57,912 nucleotides of DNA from assembly GCA_001567085.1 (NCBI GenBank), contig LMZS01000021.1:1-57912 (forward strand). The letters run 5' to 3'. The stretch is from Chloroflexi bacterium OLB15 (GTDB taxonomy: Bacteria > Chloroflexota > Anaerolineae > Aggregatilineales > Phototrophicaceae). Of the stretch, positions 18,196 through 26,251 are shown one piece after another; within the stretch, counting starts at the first letter, position 1; every line of letters begins with the position of its first letter. A model generated the notes under the pieces. It worked only from the letters and a program-made list of their open reading frames with translations, searched no databases and was not told where the DNA came from. A program made the position numbers and the translations under genes.

Positions 18196-18909
18196 CTATA
18201 CATCTGCTGCGGTTACTGTGAGACCAAAAGCCTGCGCTGCCCCGGCTTTCAGCACTGCTTCGGCACATGCTTGCAGCGTTGCCCCGGTGGTAAACACATC
18301 GTCAATTAATAATACCGCGTGATCGGCAATTAGGGTGGGATTCGCCTGAAATGCTTTTTGAACATTCATCCGACGCTCATCACCAGACAGCCCAACCTGA
18401 TGTTGTGTATCCCGAACACGGATGATGGCTTCCGTGTAAACAGGATAGGCTAATTTTTTGCCCAGATAGCCTGCCAGCAGCGCCGATTGGTTATAGCCAC
18501 GCTCGTGAAGGCGGCTTGAATGAAGCGGCACCGGCACAATACAGCTAATCGGCCACTTTAGCTGGTTGAACGTGAACAGTAAGCGTTCGCCTAAGGCCGC
18601 CACCAATGACTCGTGGCGATCCTCTTTCAAAGCTAAGACCACCGAACGCACCCCACCTTCATGCAGCGCGGTGGCATAGGAAGCTGTTAAATTTTCTGGC
18701 AAATCGCGTTCAATCGGTTCCCCGTATTCTGCAATAATTGCTGTGCAGCGTGGGCATAAATGGGTGTCAATGCGGTTACATACGCCACATCGCGGCGGGT
18801 ATAGCAGGTCGAGCGCAGCTGACCACAGCCCGCGAAGCAGCTTGATTTGCCGGTTTTCCGATGAAAAAAGCCCGGTAGTTGGCCGGGCTTCCGCTGAAAA
18901 TTCACTCAT
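18196..18909 (-). CDS. comF: ComF family phosphoribosyltransferase-like protein
   Basis: ComF proteins are needed for DNA uptake in naturally competent bacteria, and a similar family (GntX) occurs elsewhere. This 237-residue protein has the N-terminal zinc motif CGVCNRIDTHLCPRC and a C-terminal PRPP-binding loop, VLLIDDVFTTGATLQACAE. The only ATG is at 18909 and has a weak ribosome-binding site. A textbook terminator hairpin (18864-18890) lies inside the first codons, so either translation starts later at a non-ATG codon or the gene is read through that terminator. The conserved part begins near ALDLLYPPRC. The gene follows tadC, with 24 nt between. Confidence 0.88.
   Translation of the reverse strand: MSEFSAEARPTTGLFSSENRQIKLLRGLWSAALDLLYPPRCGVCNRIDTHLCPRCTAIIAEYGEPIERDLPENLTASYATALHEGGVRSVVLALKEDRHESLVAALGERLLFTFNQLKWPISCIVPVPLHSSRLHERGYNQSALLAGYLGKKLAYPVYTEAIIRVRDTQHQVGLSGDERRMNVQKAFQANPTLIADHAVLLIDDVFTTGATLQACAEAVLKAGAAQAFGLTVTAADV
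18864..18890 (-). terminator. Rho-independent terminator of the tad operon, inside comF 5' end
   Basis: On the minus strand the stem AAGCCCGG (18890-18883) and CCGGGCTT (18875-18868) close a 7-nt loop and run into TTTTTT (18869-18864). It is 44 nt beyond the tadC stop and about 20 nt into the annotated comF frame. The plus-strand reading has no U-tract, so the direction is clear. Confidence 0.82.
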
Positions 18910-18933
18910 AACGCGCCGCTCACAAGCCTCATT

Positions 18934-19878
18934 TTAAAAGACGGCGTTCGCTTCCTGGCTGTTCATCAGAATGATCAGAGATGGCCCCAGCAGCACGATC
19001 CATAGTGACGGGAAGATGAGAAACACCATCGGGATCATCATTTTAACCGGGGCTTGATGGGCTTTTTCCTGCGCGCGCTGGCGGCGTTTGGTACGCATCT
19101 GATCAGATTGAACGCGAAGAATCTTCGACATACTGACGCCAAGTTGGTCAGCCTGAATAATAGCCGCTACGAACGCCGTTACGTCTGGCACATCCATGCG
19201 GCGCGCCATATCTCGCAGCGCTTCACGCCGAATCTTACCCAATTGAATCTCGCGCAGCACGCGGCCAAAAGCGATCGAGAGGTCGTTATCCCACTTTTCG
19301 TAAACTTTCCCCATCGCCATATCAAAACCCAGACCCGCTTCAACGCAGATTACCAGCAGGTCGAGCGCGTCTGGCAGCGCCTTGATGATGTTGTTCTGGC
19401 GGCGAGAGATGCGACTAGAAAGCCATAGCTGCGGGAAAAAATACCCCAACGCCGCAAAACCCAGGGTGTACAGCAGCGCGGTGGTCTTTGGCGTGTTGGG
19501 AGAGTTCAGGAAGAAGATGATAAAACCAAGCAAAGTAAGCACGATGGTCAGCGCGATCCGCATCCCAAAGAACGCGCCAGGTTCCATAGTCATACCGGCG
19601 AGTTCAAGTTTGTGGCGAGTGTCTTCAATTTGCTTTTGCGGCGTGAATTTGGTGGTAATTTCCGCAACTTTGCGCATCGTAGGTACGATGATACGGTCAC
19701 GGAATGATAGCGAAAGCTCGATTTCTTCCAGCGAGGCGGGCAGTTCTTTGTCATCGTATTGAGCAAGGCGTTCCTGAAGGGGATCGCGCCCGCGATCATC
19801 GCGCATGCCCATATAGACAAGCATAACTACAACCACCATGATGACAACAGCAATAACCAGTACGAGAACGGGATCCAT
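18934..19878 (-). CDS. tadC: Tad pilus platform protein TadC (T2SS-F family)
   Basis: Integral membrane platform subunit of the tight-adherence pilus motor. The 314 residues have an N-terminal helix (about 3-22), a pair of central helices (IALTIVLTLLGFIIFFL and TALLYTLGFAALGYFFPQLW), the type II secretion F domain (LPDALDLLVICVEAGLGFDM, FGRVLREIQLGKIRREALRD) and a C-terminal helix (MVFLIFPSLWIVLLGPSLI). AGGGG lies 9 nt before ATG 19878. It is the last gene of the cpaB-cpaE-cpaF-tadB-tadC run, 12 nt after tadB. A terminator follows within the comF 5' end. Confidence 0.93.
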   Translation of the reverse strand: MDPVLVLVIAVVIMVVVVMLVYMGMRDDRGRDPLQERLAQYDDKELPASLEEIELSLSFRDRIIVPTMRKVAEITTKFTPQKQIEDTRHKLELAGMTMEPGAFFGMRIALTIVLTLLGFIIFFLNSPNTPKTTALLYTLGFAALGYFFPQLWLSSRISRRQNNIIKALPDALDLLVICVEAGLGFDMAMGKVYEKWDNDLSIAFGRVLREIQLGKIRREALRDMARRMDVPDVTAFVAAIIQADQLGVSMSKILRVQSDQMRTKRRQRAQEKAHQAPVKMMIPMVFLIFPSLWIVLLGPSLIILMNSQEANAVF

Positions 19879-19890
19879 CGCGGTATACCC

Positions 19891-20880
19891 CTAGATTTCG
19901 ATATCAACAATCTTTTGAATAATCGCCATACCGATACCGATCAGCGCTAAACCGATGCCAAGCATAGGCCAGCCACAAGCGCGATTTTCAAACAGATTTG
20001 ACATATAGCTTGGGTTAATAGTGTAAAGAAACAGCGCCAGGATGATCGGCAAACCGCTGATCAGGTATCCGGTTATACGCCCCTGGGCAGTCAGCACACG
20101 AATTTCACCCTTTAGCTTTATGCGCTCACGGATGGTATGCCCGATCACGTCCAGAATTTCCGCGAGATTACCACCGACTTCGCGCTGGATATTCACTGCC
20201 GTGATTACCAGGTCGAGGTCGTCACTTTCAACGCGATTCAGCATATGAGCCAGCGCATCTTCCTGATCGATACCTAGCTGAACTTCCTGCACAACACGCT
20301 TGAATTCGGCTGATGTTGGATCTGGCGCGTCACGGGAGATGGCTTCCATAGATTGAAGCACGCTGTAGCCGGAACGCAGCGCGTTTACCCACAAGCCAAG
20401 CGTATCGGGAAGCTGGTTTTCAAATCTGATCAACCGGCTCTGAATTTTCCGCGAAACTACGATGCGGGGGAAGAAAAAGCCCACAAACCCAGAGAGGATG
20501 CCCATCACAATTTGTTGGCCGAACAGGACGAAGTAGCCGATAAAGAAAAAGGCAAACATGCTAATAACATGCAGCGCCGCGTATTCAGCCACCGTCAATT
20601 TCAAGTCGGCGCGGGAAAGCGCAGTACGCCAACGTTGGGCAAAAGGTTTGTTGGCAACAATCTTATCCAGGCGATCCCTGATCACGCTGCGCCGGCTAGA
20701 TTCTTCCTTAGCTTCGTCATCATCACTCAGGTCAAGCGTAAATTGCTGACCTTCTTCATAGCGGCCTAAGCGTTCTTCAATGATGTCTTTTTCGGTACGA
20801 ACGCTGTAGATGCCCCATAAAACGAGGACAACCACTGCAATAACGGCAATGCCAACAATGATGAGTTGAGTTCCCGACAT
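19891..20880 (-). CDS. tadB: Tad pilus platform protein TadB (T2SS-F family)
   Basis: Membrane platform partner of TadC, thought to couple the CpaF motor to pilin extraction. Of 329 residues, the N-terminal helix is about 5-24, two helices flank residue 110 (HVISMFAFFFIGYFVLF and a following glycine-rich segment), and the F domain carries FENQLPDTLGLWVNALRSGY and VQLGIDQEDALAHMLNR. Further membrane segments end the protein (TGYLISGLPIILALFLYTI, MLGIGLALIGIGMAII). A charged cytoplasmic stretch (DLSDDDEAKEESSRR) follows the first helix. Spacing to cpaF is 22 nt and to tadC 12 nt. Confidence 0.93.
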   Translation of the reverse strand: MSGTQLIIVGIAVIAVVVLVLWGIYSVRTEKDIIEERLGRYEEGQQFTLDLSDDDEAKEESSRRSVIRDRLDKIVANKPFAQRWRTALSRADLKLTVAEYAALHVISMFAFFFIGYFVLFGQQIVMGILSGFVGFFFPRIVVSRKIQSRLIRFENQLPDTLGLWVNALRSGYSVLQSMEAISRDAPDPTSAEFKRVVQEVQLGIDQEDALAHMLNRVESDDLDLVITAVNIQREVGGNLAEILDVIGHTIRERIKLKGEIRVLTAQGRITGYLISGLPIILALFLYTINPSYMSNLFENRACGWPMLGIGLALIGIGMAIIQKIVDIEI

Positions 20881-20902
20881 GGCGCGTTAATCTCCAATCG
20901 GT

Positions 20903-22342
20903 CTAGTAAGTACGGCCAACGCCAAAAACTGACGGCGGCAGGTAAATGCCTGAGGCTTCGATGCGATCTGTAAACTTCGGACGGATGCCGGTGGGGCGGA
21001 TACGTCCAACAATTTTCCCGCCTTCAACGCCAGTTTGCTCGTACTCAAAAATATCGGACATGGTGATCATATCGCCTTCCATGCCCTGCACTTCGGTGAT
21101 CTTGACCACTTTACGAGAGCCATCGCGCAAACGTTCCTGATGGCAAACACCGTCTACCGCGCTGGCGATTTGCTCACGAATAGCACGCACCGGCAAGTCC
21201 ATACCTGCCATGAGGCACATAACTTCGAGACGGGCAATCGTGTCGCGCGGGCTGTTAGAGTGCAAAGTGGTTAATGAACCGTCGTGACCAGTATTCATCG
21301 CCTGAAGCATGTCCAGCGCTTCGCCAGAACGGCACTCGCCGACGACGATACGATCTGGGCGCATACGCAGGGAGTTCACTACCAAATCTTGAATAGTGAT
21401 TTGACCCTTGCCTTCAATGTTAGGTGGGCGGCTTTCCAGCGTGACCACGTGTTCCTGCCGAAGTTGTAACTCGGCCGCATTTTCGATGGTAACAATGCGC
21501 TCATCGTTTGGAATAAAGCTGGAAAGTACATTCAGTAACGTTGTTTTACCCGAACCAGTACCGCCAGAAACGATAAAATTCAAGCGCGCGATGATACAGG
21601 CGCGCATAAATTCAACAATTTCTTTGCTGATTGAACCAAAACGGATCAGGTCTTCAACGGTAAGCGGTTTTTTGAAGAATTTACGGATGGTCACGGTAGG
21701 GCCAACCAGTGAAACCGGGCGAATAATGGCGTTTACGCGTGAGCCGTCTGGCAAGCGCGCGTCCACCATCGGCTGGCTTTCGTCAATGCGTCGTCCCAGA
21801 GGGGCAACGATACGATCCAGAATACGCAGTACATGCTCATCGTCTTCAAAGCTGATATTTGCGCGAGTGATCACGCCTTTGCGCTCGATAAAGACATTCT
21901 TGGGGCCGTTCACCATAATTTCGGTGATGCTGTCATCTGCCAGAAGTATTTCCAGAGGGCCGAAGCCAAGAATTTCCGCGACAATTTGCTCAAAAAGGCG
22001 TTCGCGCTCAGCACGGGCAAGAACCATGCTTTCTTCAGCCAGAATGGCGTTGAAAAGTTCCTGAATATGGGCGCGCACTTCAGTTTTGCGCGAAAGATCC
22101 ATTGATTGGTCAATCTCGGTCAGCAAACGCCCCTGAACGCGAGACTTGAGATCCATATAACTGTTATCGCTGCGCGCACCGGGCCGCCCCGCAACGGCAG
22201 CCTGCCGCGAACGCATAGCGGCTAAACGCGAGGGATCATCTCCCTGACCAGCATCGCCAGCGCCAGCAGCGCCGCCTCGATTTTGTGATTGTTCTCCCCC
22301 ATTTCCGCCGCCACCCTTTTGTATACGGTTTAGCAATGACAT
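20903..22342 (-). CDS. cpaF: Tad pilus assembly ATPase CpaF/TadA
   Basis: Cytoplasmic secretion ATPase that powers Tad pilus assembly. The N-terminal 60 residues are Gly/Gln-rich and unconserved. The conserved part carries LGFGPLEILLADDSITEIMV, the Walker A loop GGTGSGKTT at residues 260-268, a Walker B region in RMRPDRIVVGECRSGEALDM and the downstream histidine-box-like NTGHDGSLTTLHSNS. Length (479) and order fit the CpaF group of VirB11-like ATPases. AAGGGAG lies about 9 nt before ATG 22342. It follows cpaE by 73 nt. Confidence 0.96.
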   Translation of the reverse strand: MSLLNRIQKGGGGNGGEQSQNRGGAAGAGDAGQGDDPSRLAAMRSRQAAVAGRPGARSDNSYMDLKSRVQGRLLTEIDQSMDLSRKTEVRAHIQELFNAILAEESMVLARAERERLFEQIVAEILGFGPLEILLADDSITEIMVNGPKNVFIERKGVITRANISFEDDEHVLRILDRIVAPLGRRIDESQPMVDARLPDGSRVNAIIRPVSLVGPTVTIRKFFKKPLTVEDLIRFGSISKEIVEFMRACIIARLNFIVSGGTGSGKTTLLNVLSSFIPNDERIVTIENAAELQLRQEHVVTLESRPPNIEGKGQITIQDLVVNSLRMRPDRIVVGECRSGEALDMLQAMNTGHDGSLTTLHSNSPRDTIARLEVMCLMAGMDLPVRAIREQIASAVDGVCHQERLRDGSRKVVKITEVQGMEGDMITMSDIFEYEQTGVEGGKIVGRIRPTGIRPKFTDRIEASGIYLPPSVFGVGRTY

Positions 22343-22415
22343 GGGTTATTTCTCCCTTTAGGAAGGCTTGTGCCTACATTCATACGATAAACAGCAATGG
22401 CGCCGCAATACGCTC

Positions 22416-23753
22416 TTAACCCTTACCTAAGCGCAGCCCGATACCACTTTTCTTCTGTGAATTCTGGGGTGATTTTCCCTCTTCATCATCGGTGTTAGCA
22501 GCCATCAGCTTGTTAAACACATAATCTGAAAGATCCATCAACTCTTTGATCGGCGGCTTCATGCGGTCACGCTGGTTGGCGACAACGGGCACGCCGCGAT
22601 TCACCGCGGAGAGGATGACCGGCTCGTTGTCTGGAATTTTGGCTTCGATTTTGCGCTTTAGGTGACGTTCAATAGCATCGCTGGCAATAGTGACGCGGTT
22701 GCGGTTGCGGTCGTCTTCAACCCGATTTAGCACGAAAATTGTTTTATCGGGCGCGTAGCTCATTTTATCGAACAGATCGAGTACAAACTTTACATTCTTT
22801 ACGCCAGAAAGAGTAGGGGTAGAAACCAGCACTACTTTGTCGGCAATATCGGTAAGCGAAAGCAGCAGTTCGTCAACGCGACGGCTAGTATCTACCACAA
22901 TGAAATCGTAGCCACTCGCGATTTTTTCGATGATGCGGGAAATCGCCGTTGGGCTGCTCTCAACTTCCTCTGCAAATTCCGGGCGTGTGGGGCCAAGCAG
23001 TACTTTTAATCCACTTTCGTGGGTGGAAACCACGCTGTCGAAGAAATCGGTGTCCAAGTCTTCAACTTTAGGGATTAAATCAACCAACGTTGATTGAGAT
23101 TGCAGTTTAAGAAATACCCCAACATCACCGAATTGAACATCGGCGTCAATCAGCAGTACTTTGATGTTCTTCTTCATCAAGCCGCTGGCAAGATTCGTAG
23201 CGATAGTGGTAACCCCCGCGCCACCCTGGGGGCTGTAGACCACGATGACATGGCCTGCACGGGTGCCTTCTTCAGTGATTGCGGCAGCTTTGCGAACAGG
23301 CGCGTCTACCGGCATCGTCATGGCCTGCGCCTGCATCCGGAAGGGGGCATGGTTCTTATAAACTTCGCGAATAGTGCCGTAAAGTTCATCGGGCGCAACC
23401 GGTTTGCTTAAGAAGTATCGCGCACCGGCCTGCATCGCCTTTTTGAGGTAATCAGCATCGGTCTGTACCGACATCATAATGACTGCTGATGAAGGCACCA
23501 ACTTGGTGATTTCGTTGGTAGCCTGAATGCCGTCCATATCCGGCATATTGATGTCCATAATGATAATGTCGGGGTGGAATTCGAGGGCGGATTTGATGGC
23601 TTCGCGACCAGTGCCGACTGAACCAACAACCCGAAATTCCTGATCTTCAAAAGCCAGGAGCTTCTTAATGTTTTCGCGAGTTTCTGGAATATCGTCAACA
23701 AGCAGCACGCTGATTACATTGTGCTCGCCGGAACCGCCTCTATTCATCATCAT
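22416..23753 (-). CDS. cpaE: CpaE/TadZ-like protein: receiver domain plus MinD-type ATPase
   Basis: Positions the Tad motor in the cell. Residues of about 12-135 are a receiver domain with the complete phosphorylation set: D20/D21, acceptor D67 (IIIMDINMPDMDG), S95 and K117 (LSKPVAP). A linker leads to a MinD/ParA-like domain from about residue 165. Its Walker A region reads QGGAGVTT (176-183), lacking both the deviant-signature lysine (Q176) and the P-loop lysine (V181). Atypical P-loops are known in TadZ proteins, but an intact receiver is less usual. LLIDADVQFGDVG and FIVVDTSRRVDE follow. The start is one of three adjacent ATGs near 23753. It lies between cpaB and cpaF. Confidence 0.92.
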   Translation of the reverse strand: MMMNRGGSGEHNVISVLLVDDIPETRENIKKLLAFEDQEFRVVGSVGTGREAIKSALEFHPDIIIMDINMPDMDGIQATNEITKLVPSSAVIMMSVQTDADYLKKAMQAGARYFLSKPVAPDELYGTIREVYKNHAPFRMQAQAMTMPVDAPVRKAAAITEEGTRAGHVIVVYSPQGGAGVTTIATNLASGLMKKNIKVLLIDADVQFGDVGVFLKLQSQSTLVDLIPKVEDLDTDFFDSVVSTHESGLKVLLGPTRPEFAEEVESSPTAISRIIEKIASGYDFIVVDTSRRVDELLLSLTDIADKVVLVSTPTLSGVKNVKFVLDLFDKMSYAPDKTIFVLNRVEDDRNRNRVTIASDAIERHLKRKIEAKIPDNEPVILSAVNRGVPVVANQRDRMKPPIKELMDLSDYVFNKLMAANTDDEEGKSPQNSQKKSGIGLRLGKG

Positions 23754-23809
23754 GAACTATCCATGTCTGCTGCGTTTTGAACACTGAACACTGTTTGTCT
23801 ATAAACGCG

Positions 23810-23835
23810 AGGGGCAGGGCGTTCGCCCTGCCCCT
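23810..23835 (-). other. Strong hairpin between cpaB and cpaE (possible attenuator)
   Basis: An 11-bp perfect GC-rich stem (AGGGGCAGGGC, 23810-23820, with 23825-23835) closes a 4-nt loop GTTC. On the minus strand it starts 8 nt after the cpaB stop and is followed by CGCGTTTATAG, a poor U-tract. It may cause partial termination, separate cpaB levels from the motor genes, or protect the cpaB 3' end. Confidence 0.65.
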
Positions 23836-23842
23836 GTTTATG

Positions 23843-24973
23843 CTACGGCGAACCAACTTGGAATGTGAGTTGATCAGCCAATTGCAGTTGCCGTATGCTG
23901 CGAATGGCTGGCTCAATCGAGAATGGCGCACGTGGTGGCAGGTCAATGCCATAGGTGGTCATGATGTAATCGAGCGACACTTCCGATGTCGGCACGCGCG
24001 CCGTGTCGTTGACCGAACGTAGCGCCAATGTGACCGGTACTTTTGCTTCAATCAGCCACGTGATAACAACGGCATCCTGAGGCGAAACACCAAGGAAAAC
24101 GATGTCCGGGCGCGCCGGGGTTGGGGTTGGCGGAACCGGTGTTCCTTCGCCTGTTTCTTCTTCTACTGGGGCTGGCGTCGGGGTTGGCGGCACGCCGATG
24201 AAGCGACCATCCGGCGGGAAATTGCCAACATGAACAACCAGCGCATCCTGTATCGTCATCTGGGTGACCAAACGCGGGCGCTGGCGTTCTGAGGGGCCAA
24301 CCACCACCGGGCCGATAGAGGTGCTGTCTAAACGTCCTTCAATCGGCTCTTGAAGCGCAATGGTGCCGTCTTCAAGAATGGTATACAAGGTGAGTGAATT
24401 TGGCGTAATGGATTGGAAAACCTCATCAACGTCAACATAGAGCAGTGAGATGATAAGATCCACGCGGTCACCGTCCTGCATGGCATAGCCGCCGCTGGTC
24501 AAGCGGTCAATTGGCAGGCCGATGCCTACAAGGCCGCTGGGCATAATTGCTGCCGCATCCGAACCGACACGCGCCAGACTTTGGAAGTTATCAACCACCA
24601 TGCTGGAGAGCAGCGGCTCTTCACGGTAGATATCGGTGCGCGCAGTCATGCCGATCACATCTTCAAGATTGGTGATGGCGTTAAACGGCACTGACTGTTC
24701 CGGGAATGGGCGAAGTGTCACTGCGTTCGGTGGAATCACTGTCCCGCGTGATAGCTCTTGCGTTGCGATCACGATGTCAATAAACGTAAGCGGCGTCGCG
24801 GTCGGAAGTGGGGTTGCTTCCGGCGCTTGAACCACCTGCTGCGGTGTTCCTGACGCATTGTTTGTAGTGACGGTTGTGGGTTGCGGCTGAAGCTGCGGCA
24901 GCACCACCACTACCACGACAACGACCAGCAAAATCAGGATGAGCAGTAGGAGAATCAAACGAGTTCGATTCAT
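23843..24973 (-). CDS. cpaB: Flp/Tad pilus assembly protein CpaB (RcpC)
   Basis: A 376-residue exported pilus assembly protein. One N-terminal membrane helix (about residues 5-26) is followed by a Thr/Pro-rich spacer and a SAF domain (about 65-125: IVIATQELSRGTVIPPNAVT, FPEQSVPFNAITNLEDVIG). The RcpC-type region follows (GLVGIGLPIDRLTSGGYAMQ, DGDRVDLIISLLYVD). A second Pro/Thr insert (about 258-285) splits the C-terminal part (SPQDAVVITWLIEAKVPVTL). In diderm bacteria CpaB works with an outer-membrane secretin; none is encoded here. GGAGG lies 7 nt before ATG 24973. It is the first gene of the tad run, behind a good promoter. Confidence 0.92.
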   Translation of the reverse strand: MNRTRLILLLLILILLVVVVVVVVLPQLQPQPTTVTTNNASGTPQQVVQAPEATPLPTATPLTFIDIVIATQELSRGTVIPPNAVTLRPFPEQSVPFNAITNLEDVIGMTARTDIYREEPLLSSMVVDNFQSLARVGSDAAAIMPSGLVGIGLPIDRLTSGGYAMQDGDRVDLIISLLYVDVDEVFQSITPNSLTLYTILEDGTIALQEPIEGRLDSTSIGPVVVGPSERQRPRLVTQMTIQDALVVHVGNFPPDGRFIGVPPTPTPAPVEEETGEGTPVPPTPTPARPDIVFLGVSPQDAVVITWLIEAKVPVTLALRSVNDTARVPTSEVSLDYIMTTYGIDLPPRAPFSIEPAIRSIRQLQLADQLTFQVGSP

Positions 24974-25057
24974 GAAATAGCCTCCGTCGTATGAGCGGTA
25001 GCGCCGGTAAGTGTGTTTTTAGGAATATTTTGCATTAGATTACAACCTGCTTCATTT

Positions 25058-25085
25058 AGTGTAAGCGATGCCGACCGAATGTCAA
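25058..25085 (-). promoter_or_regulatory. Candidate promoter of the tad (cpaB) operon
   Basis: On the minus strand a perfect -35 box TTGACA (25085-25080) and TACACT (25063-25058) are 16 nt apart. They lie in the 185-nt gap between the histidine kinase stop and cpaB. The leader would be about 80 nt. Confidence 0.6.
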
Positions 25086-25158
25086 ACAACCAGAAAGTGT
25101 ATTTTACGCGTAGATTCCTTAAGAAATTCGCGTAGTTGGCTCTAATAGTTCACAGGTA

Positions 25159-26238
25159 CTAGTCGCTGTCCGGTAGTTCCATCCGAACGGAAGTGCCTTC
25201 AGCCTCTTTGCTTACGATTGAAGCCTTGCCGCCTACCAGTTCAAAACGCTCGCGTAAAGTGGTTAGCACCTGAATACGCGGATCCTGCACGTGTTCATCG
25301 GTAGACGTGAAGGCTTCTTCTGCGTCGAAACCGCGCCCGTTATCTTCAACCTGTATACGTATGGGGGAACCCGACATATCCAGCTTGATTTCTATCTCTG
25401 AAGCGCTGGCATAATCGCGCGCTTGCCCCATAAGTTCCTGAATGCTGCGGAAGATCATCACCTCGCGATGGGTTTGCAGGCGGCGTTCTTCGCCTGTAAT
25501 GTCCAGGCGCACCTCAATATCGTTCTTTTCTTTGAAAGAGTCGACATAACGGCGAACAGTGGGGATGACGCCGAGGTCATCAAGCATCATCGGGCGCAGG
25601 TCGAAAATGAAATCGCGCACTTTTTGAAACGTGACGCTGGCGACGTTCTTAAGGTTATCTAGTTCTTCCGCCGCGCGCTGCGGGTTGCGGTCAAACAACC
25701 GCTGGCAAATTTCTGTTTGCAAAATGAAATTGGTTAAAGATTGCGCAGGTCCATCGTGCATTTGACGCGCAAGGCGCTGGCGTTCTTCTTCCTGCGCGGT
25801 GATGATGCGAACAATATTGAGGGCGCCTTTACCCCCTACACCTTCAACTTCAACCGCGCCGGATGCCGGAAGCGCGTCAATGCCTTGTAGTCGGTTCATT
25901 ATGCCTGAAAGCAGGCTTTGTTCGCGCTCCAGATGCTCACGGGTGCTTTGAAACTTTTCCAGTTGACCGCGCATAGTGGAAAGGCGATTACGCACGTCCA
26001 GCGCCTCATCATATTTTGCGCGGATATCCTGACGCGGCATCGTTTCGATATTGTCTTGAATGGTGCGTAATTCAGTGATGACATCGGTGCTGCGTTGTTG
26101 TTCCCGATCCACTACGATCTGGGTTTGATCAATTTGCACCTTGAGTTCGGTCAATTTATCGCGAACGCGCTTCATTTCTTGCATGATCAGTTCGATCAAC
26201 TCGTCGCGCGAGCGACTATCTGCGCGGAAAGCATCCAT
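25159..26238 (-). CDS. DegS/NarX-like soluble sensor histidine kinase
   Basis: A cytoplasmic two-component sensor with no membrane segment. The N-terminal 120 or so residues form a long coiled coil (VRDKLTELKVQIDQTQIVVD and onward), as in Bacillus DegS. A HisKA_3 box (EEERQRLARQMHDGPAQSL, phospho-acceptor His) follows, then a GHKL ATPase domain ending in VEDNGRGFDAEEAF. The start is placed at ATG 26238, which has GGGAG 8 nt upstream; the GTG at 26247 would overlap that site. It lies 13 nt after the response regulator stop, so the pair is one operon, just upstream of the tad promoter and in the same direction. Confidence 0.9.
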   Translation of the reverse strand: MDAFRADSRSRDELIELIMQEMKRVRDKLTELKVQIDQTQIVVDREQQRSTDVITELRTIQDNIETMPRQDIRAKYDEALDVRNRLSTMRGQLEKFQSTREHLEREQSLLSGIMNRLQGIDALPASGAVEVEGVGGKGALNIVRIITAQEEERQRLARQMHDGPAQSLTNFILQTEICQRLFDRNPQRAAEELDNLKNVASVTFQKVRDFIFDLRPMMLDDLGVIPTVRRYVDSFKEKNDIEVRLDITGEERRLQTHREVMIFRSIQELMGQARDYASASEIEIKLDMSGSPIRIQVEDNGRGFDAEEAFTSTDEHVQDPRIQVLTTLRERFELVGGKASIVSKEAEGTSVRMELPDSD

Positions 26239-26251
26239 CGGCAACACTCCC

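Noticed and set aside
21408..22064. 218-codon plus-strand open frame opposite cpaF
   Set aside because: Ser/Arg-rich translation, typical of the antisense frame of a GC-moderate gene; the cpaF frame is conserved throughout.
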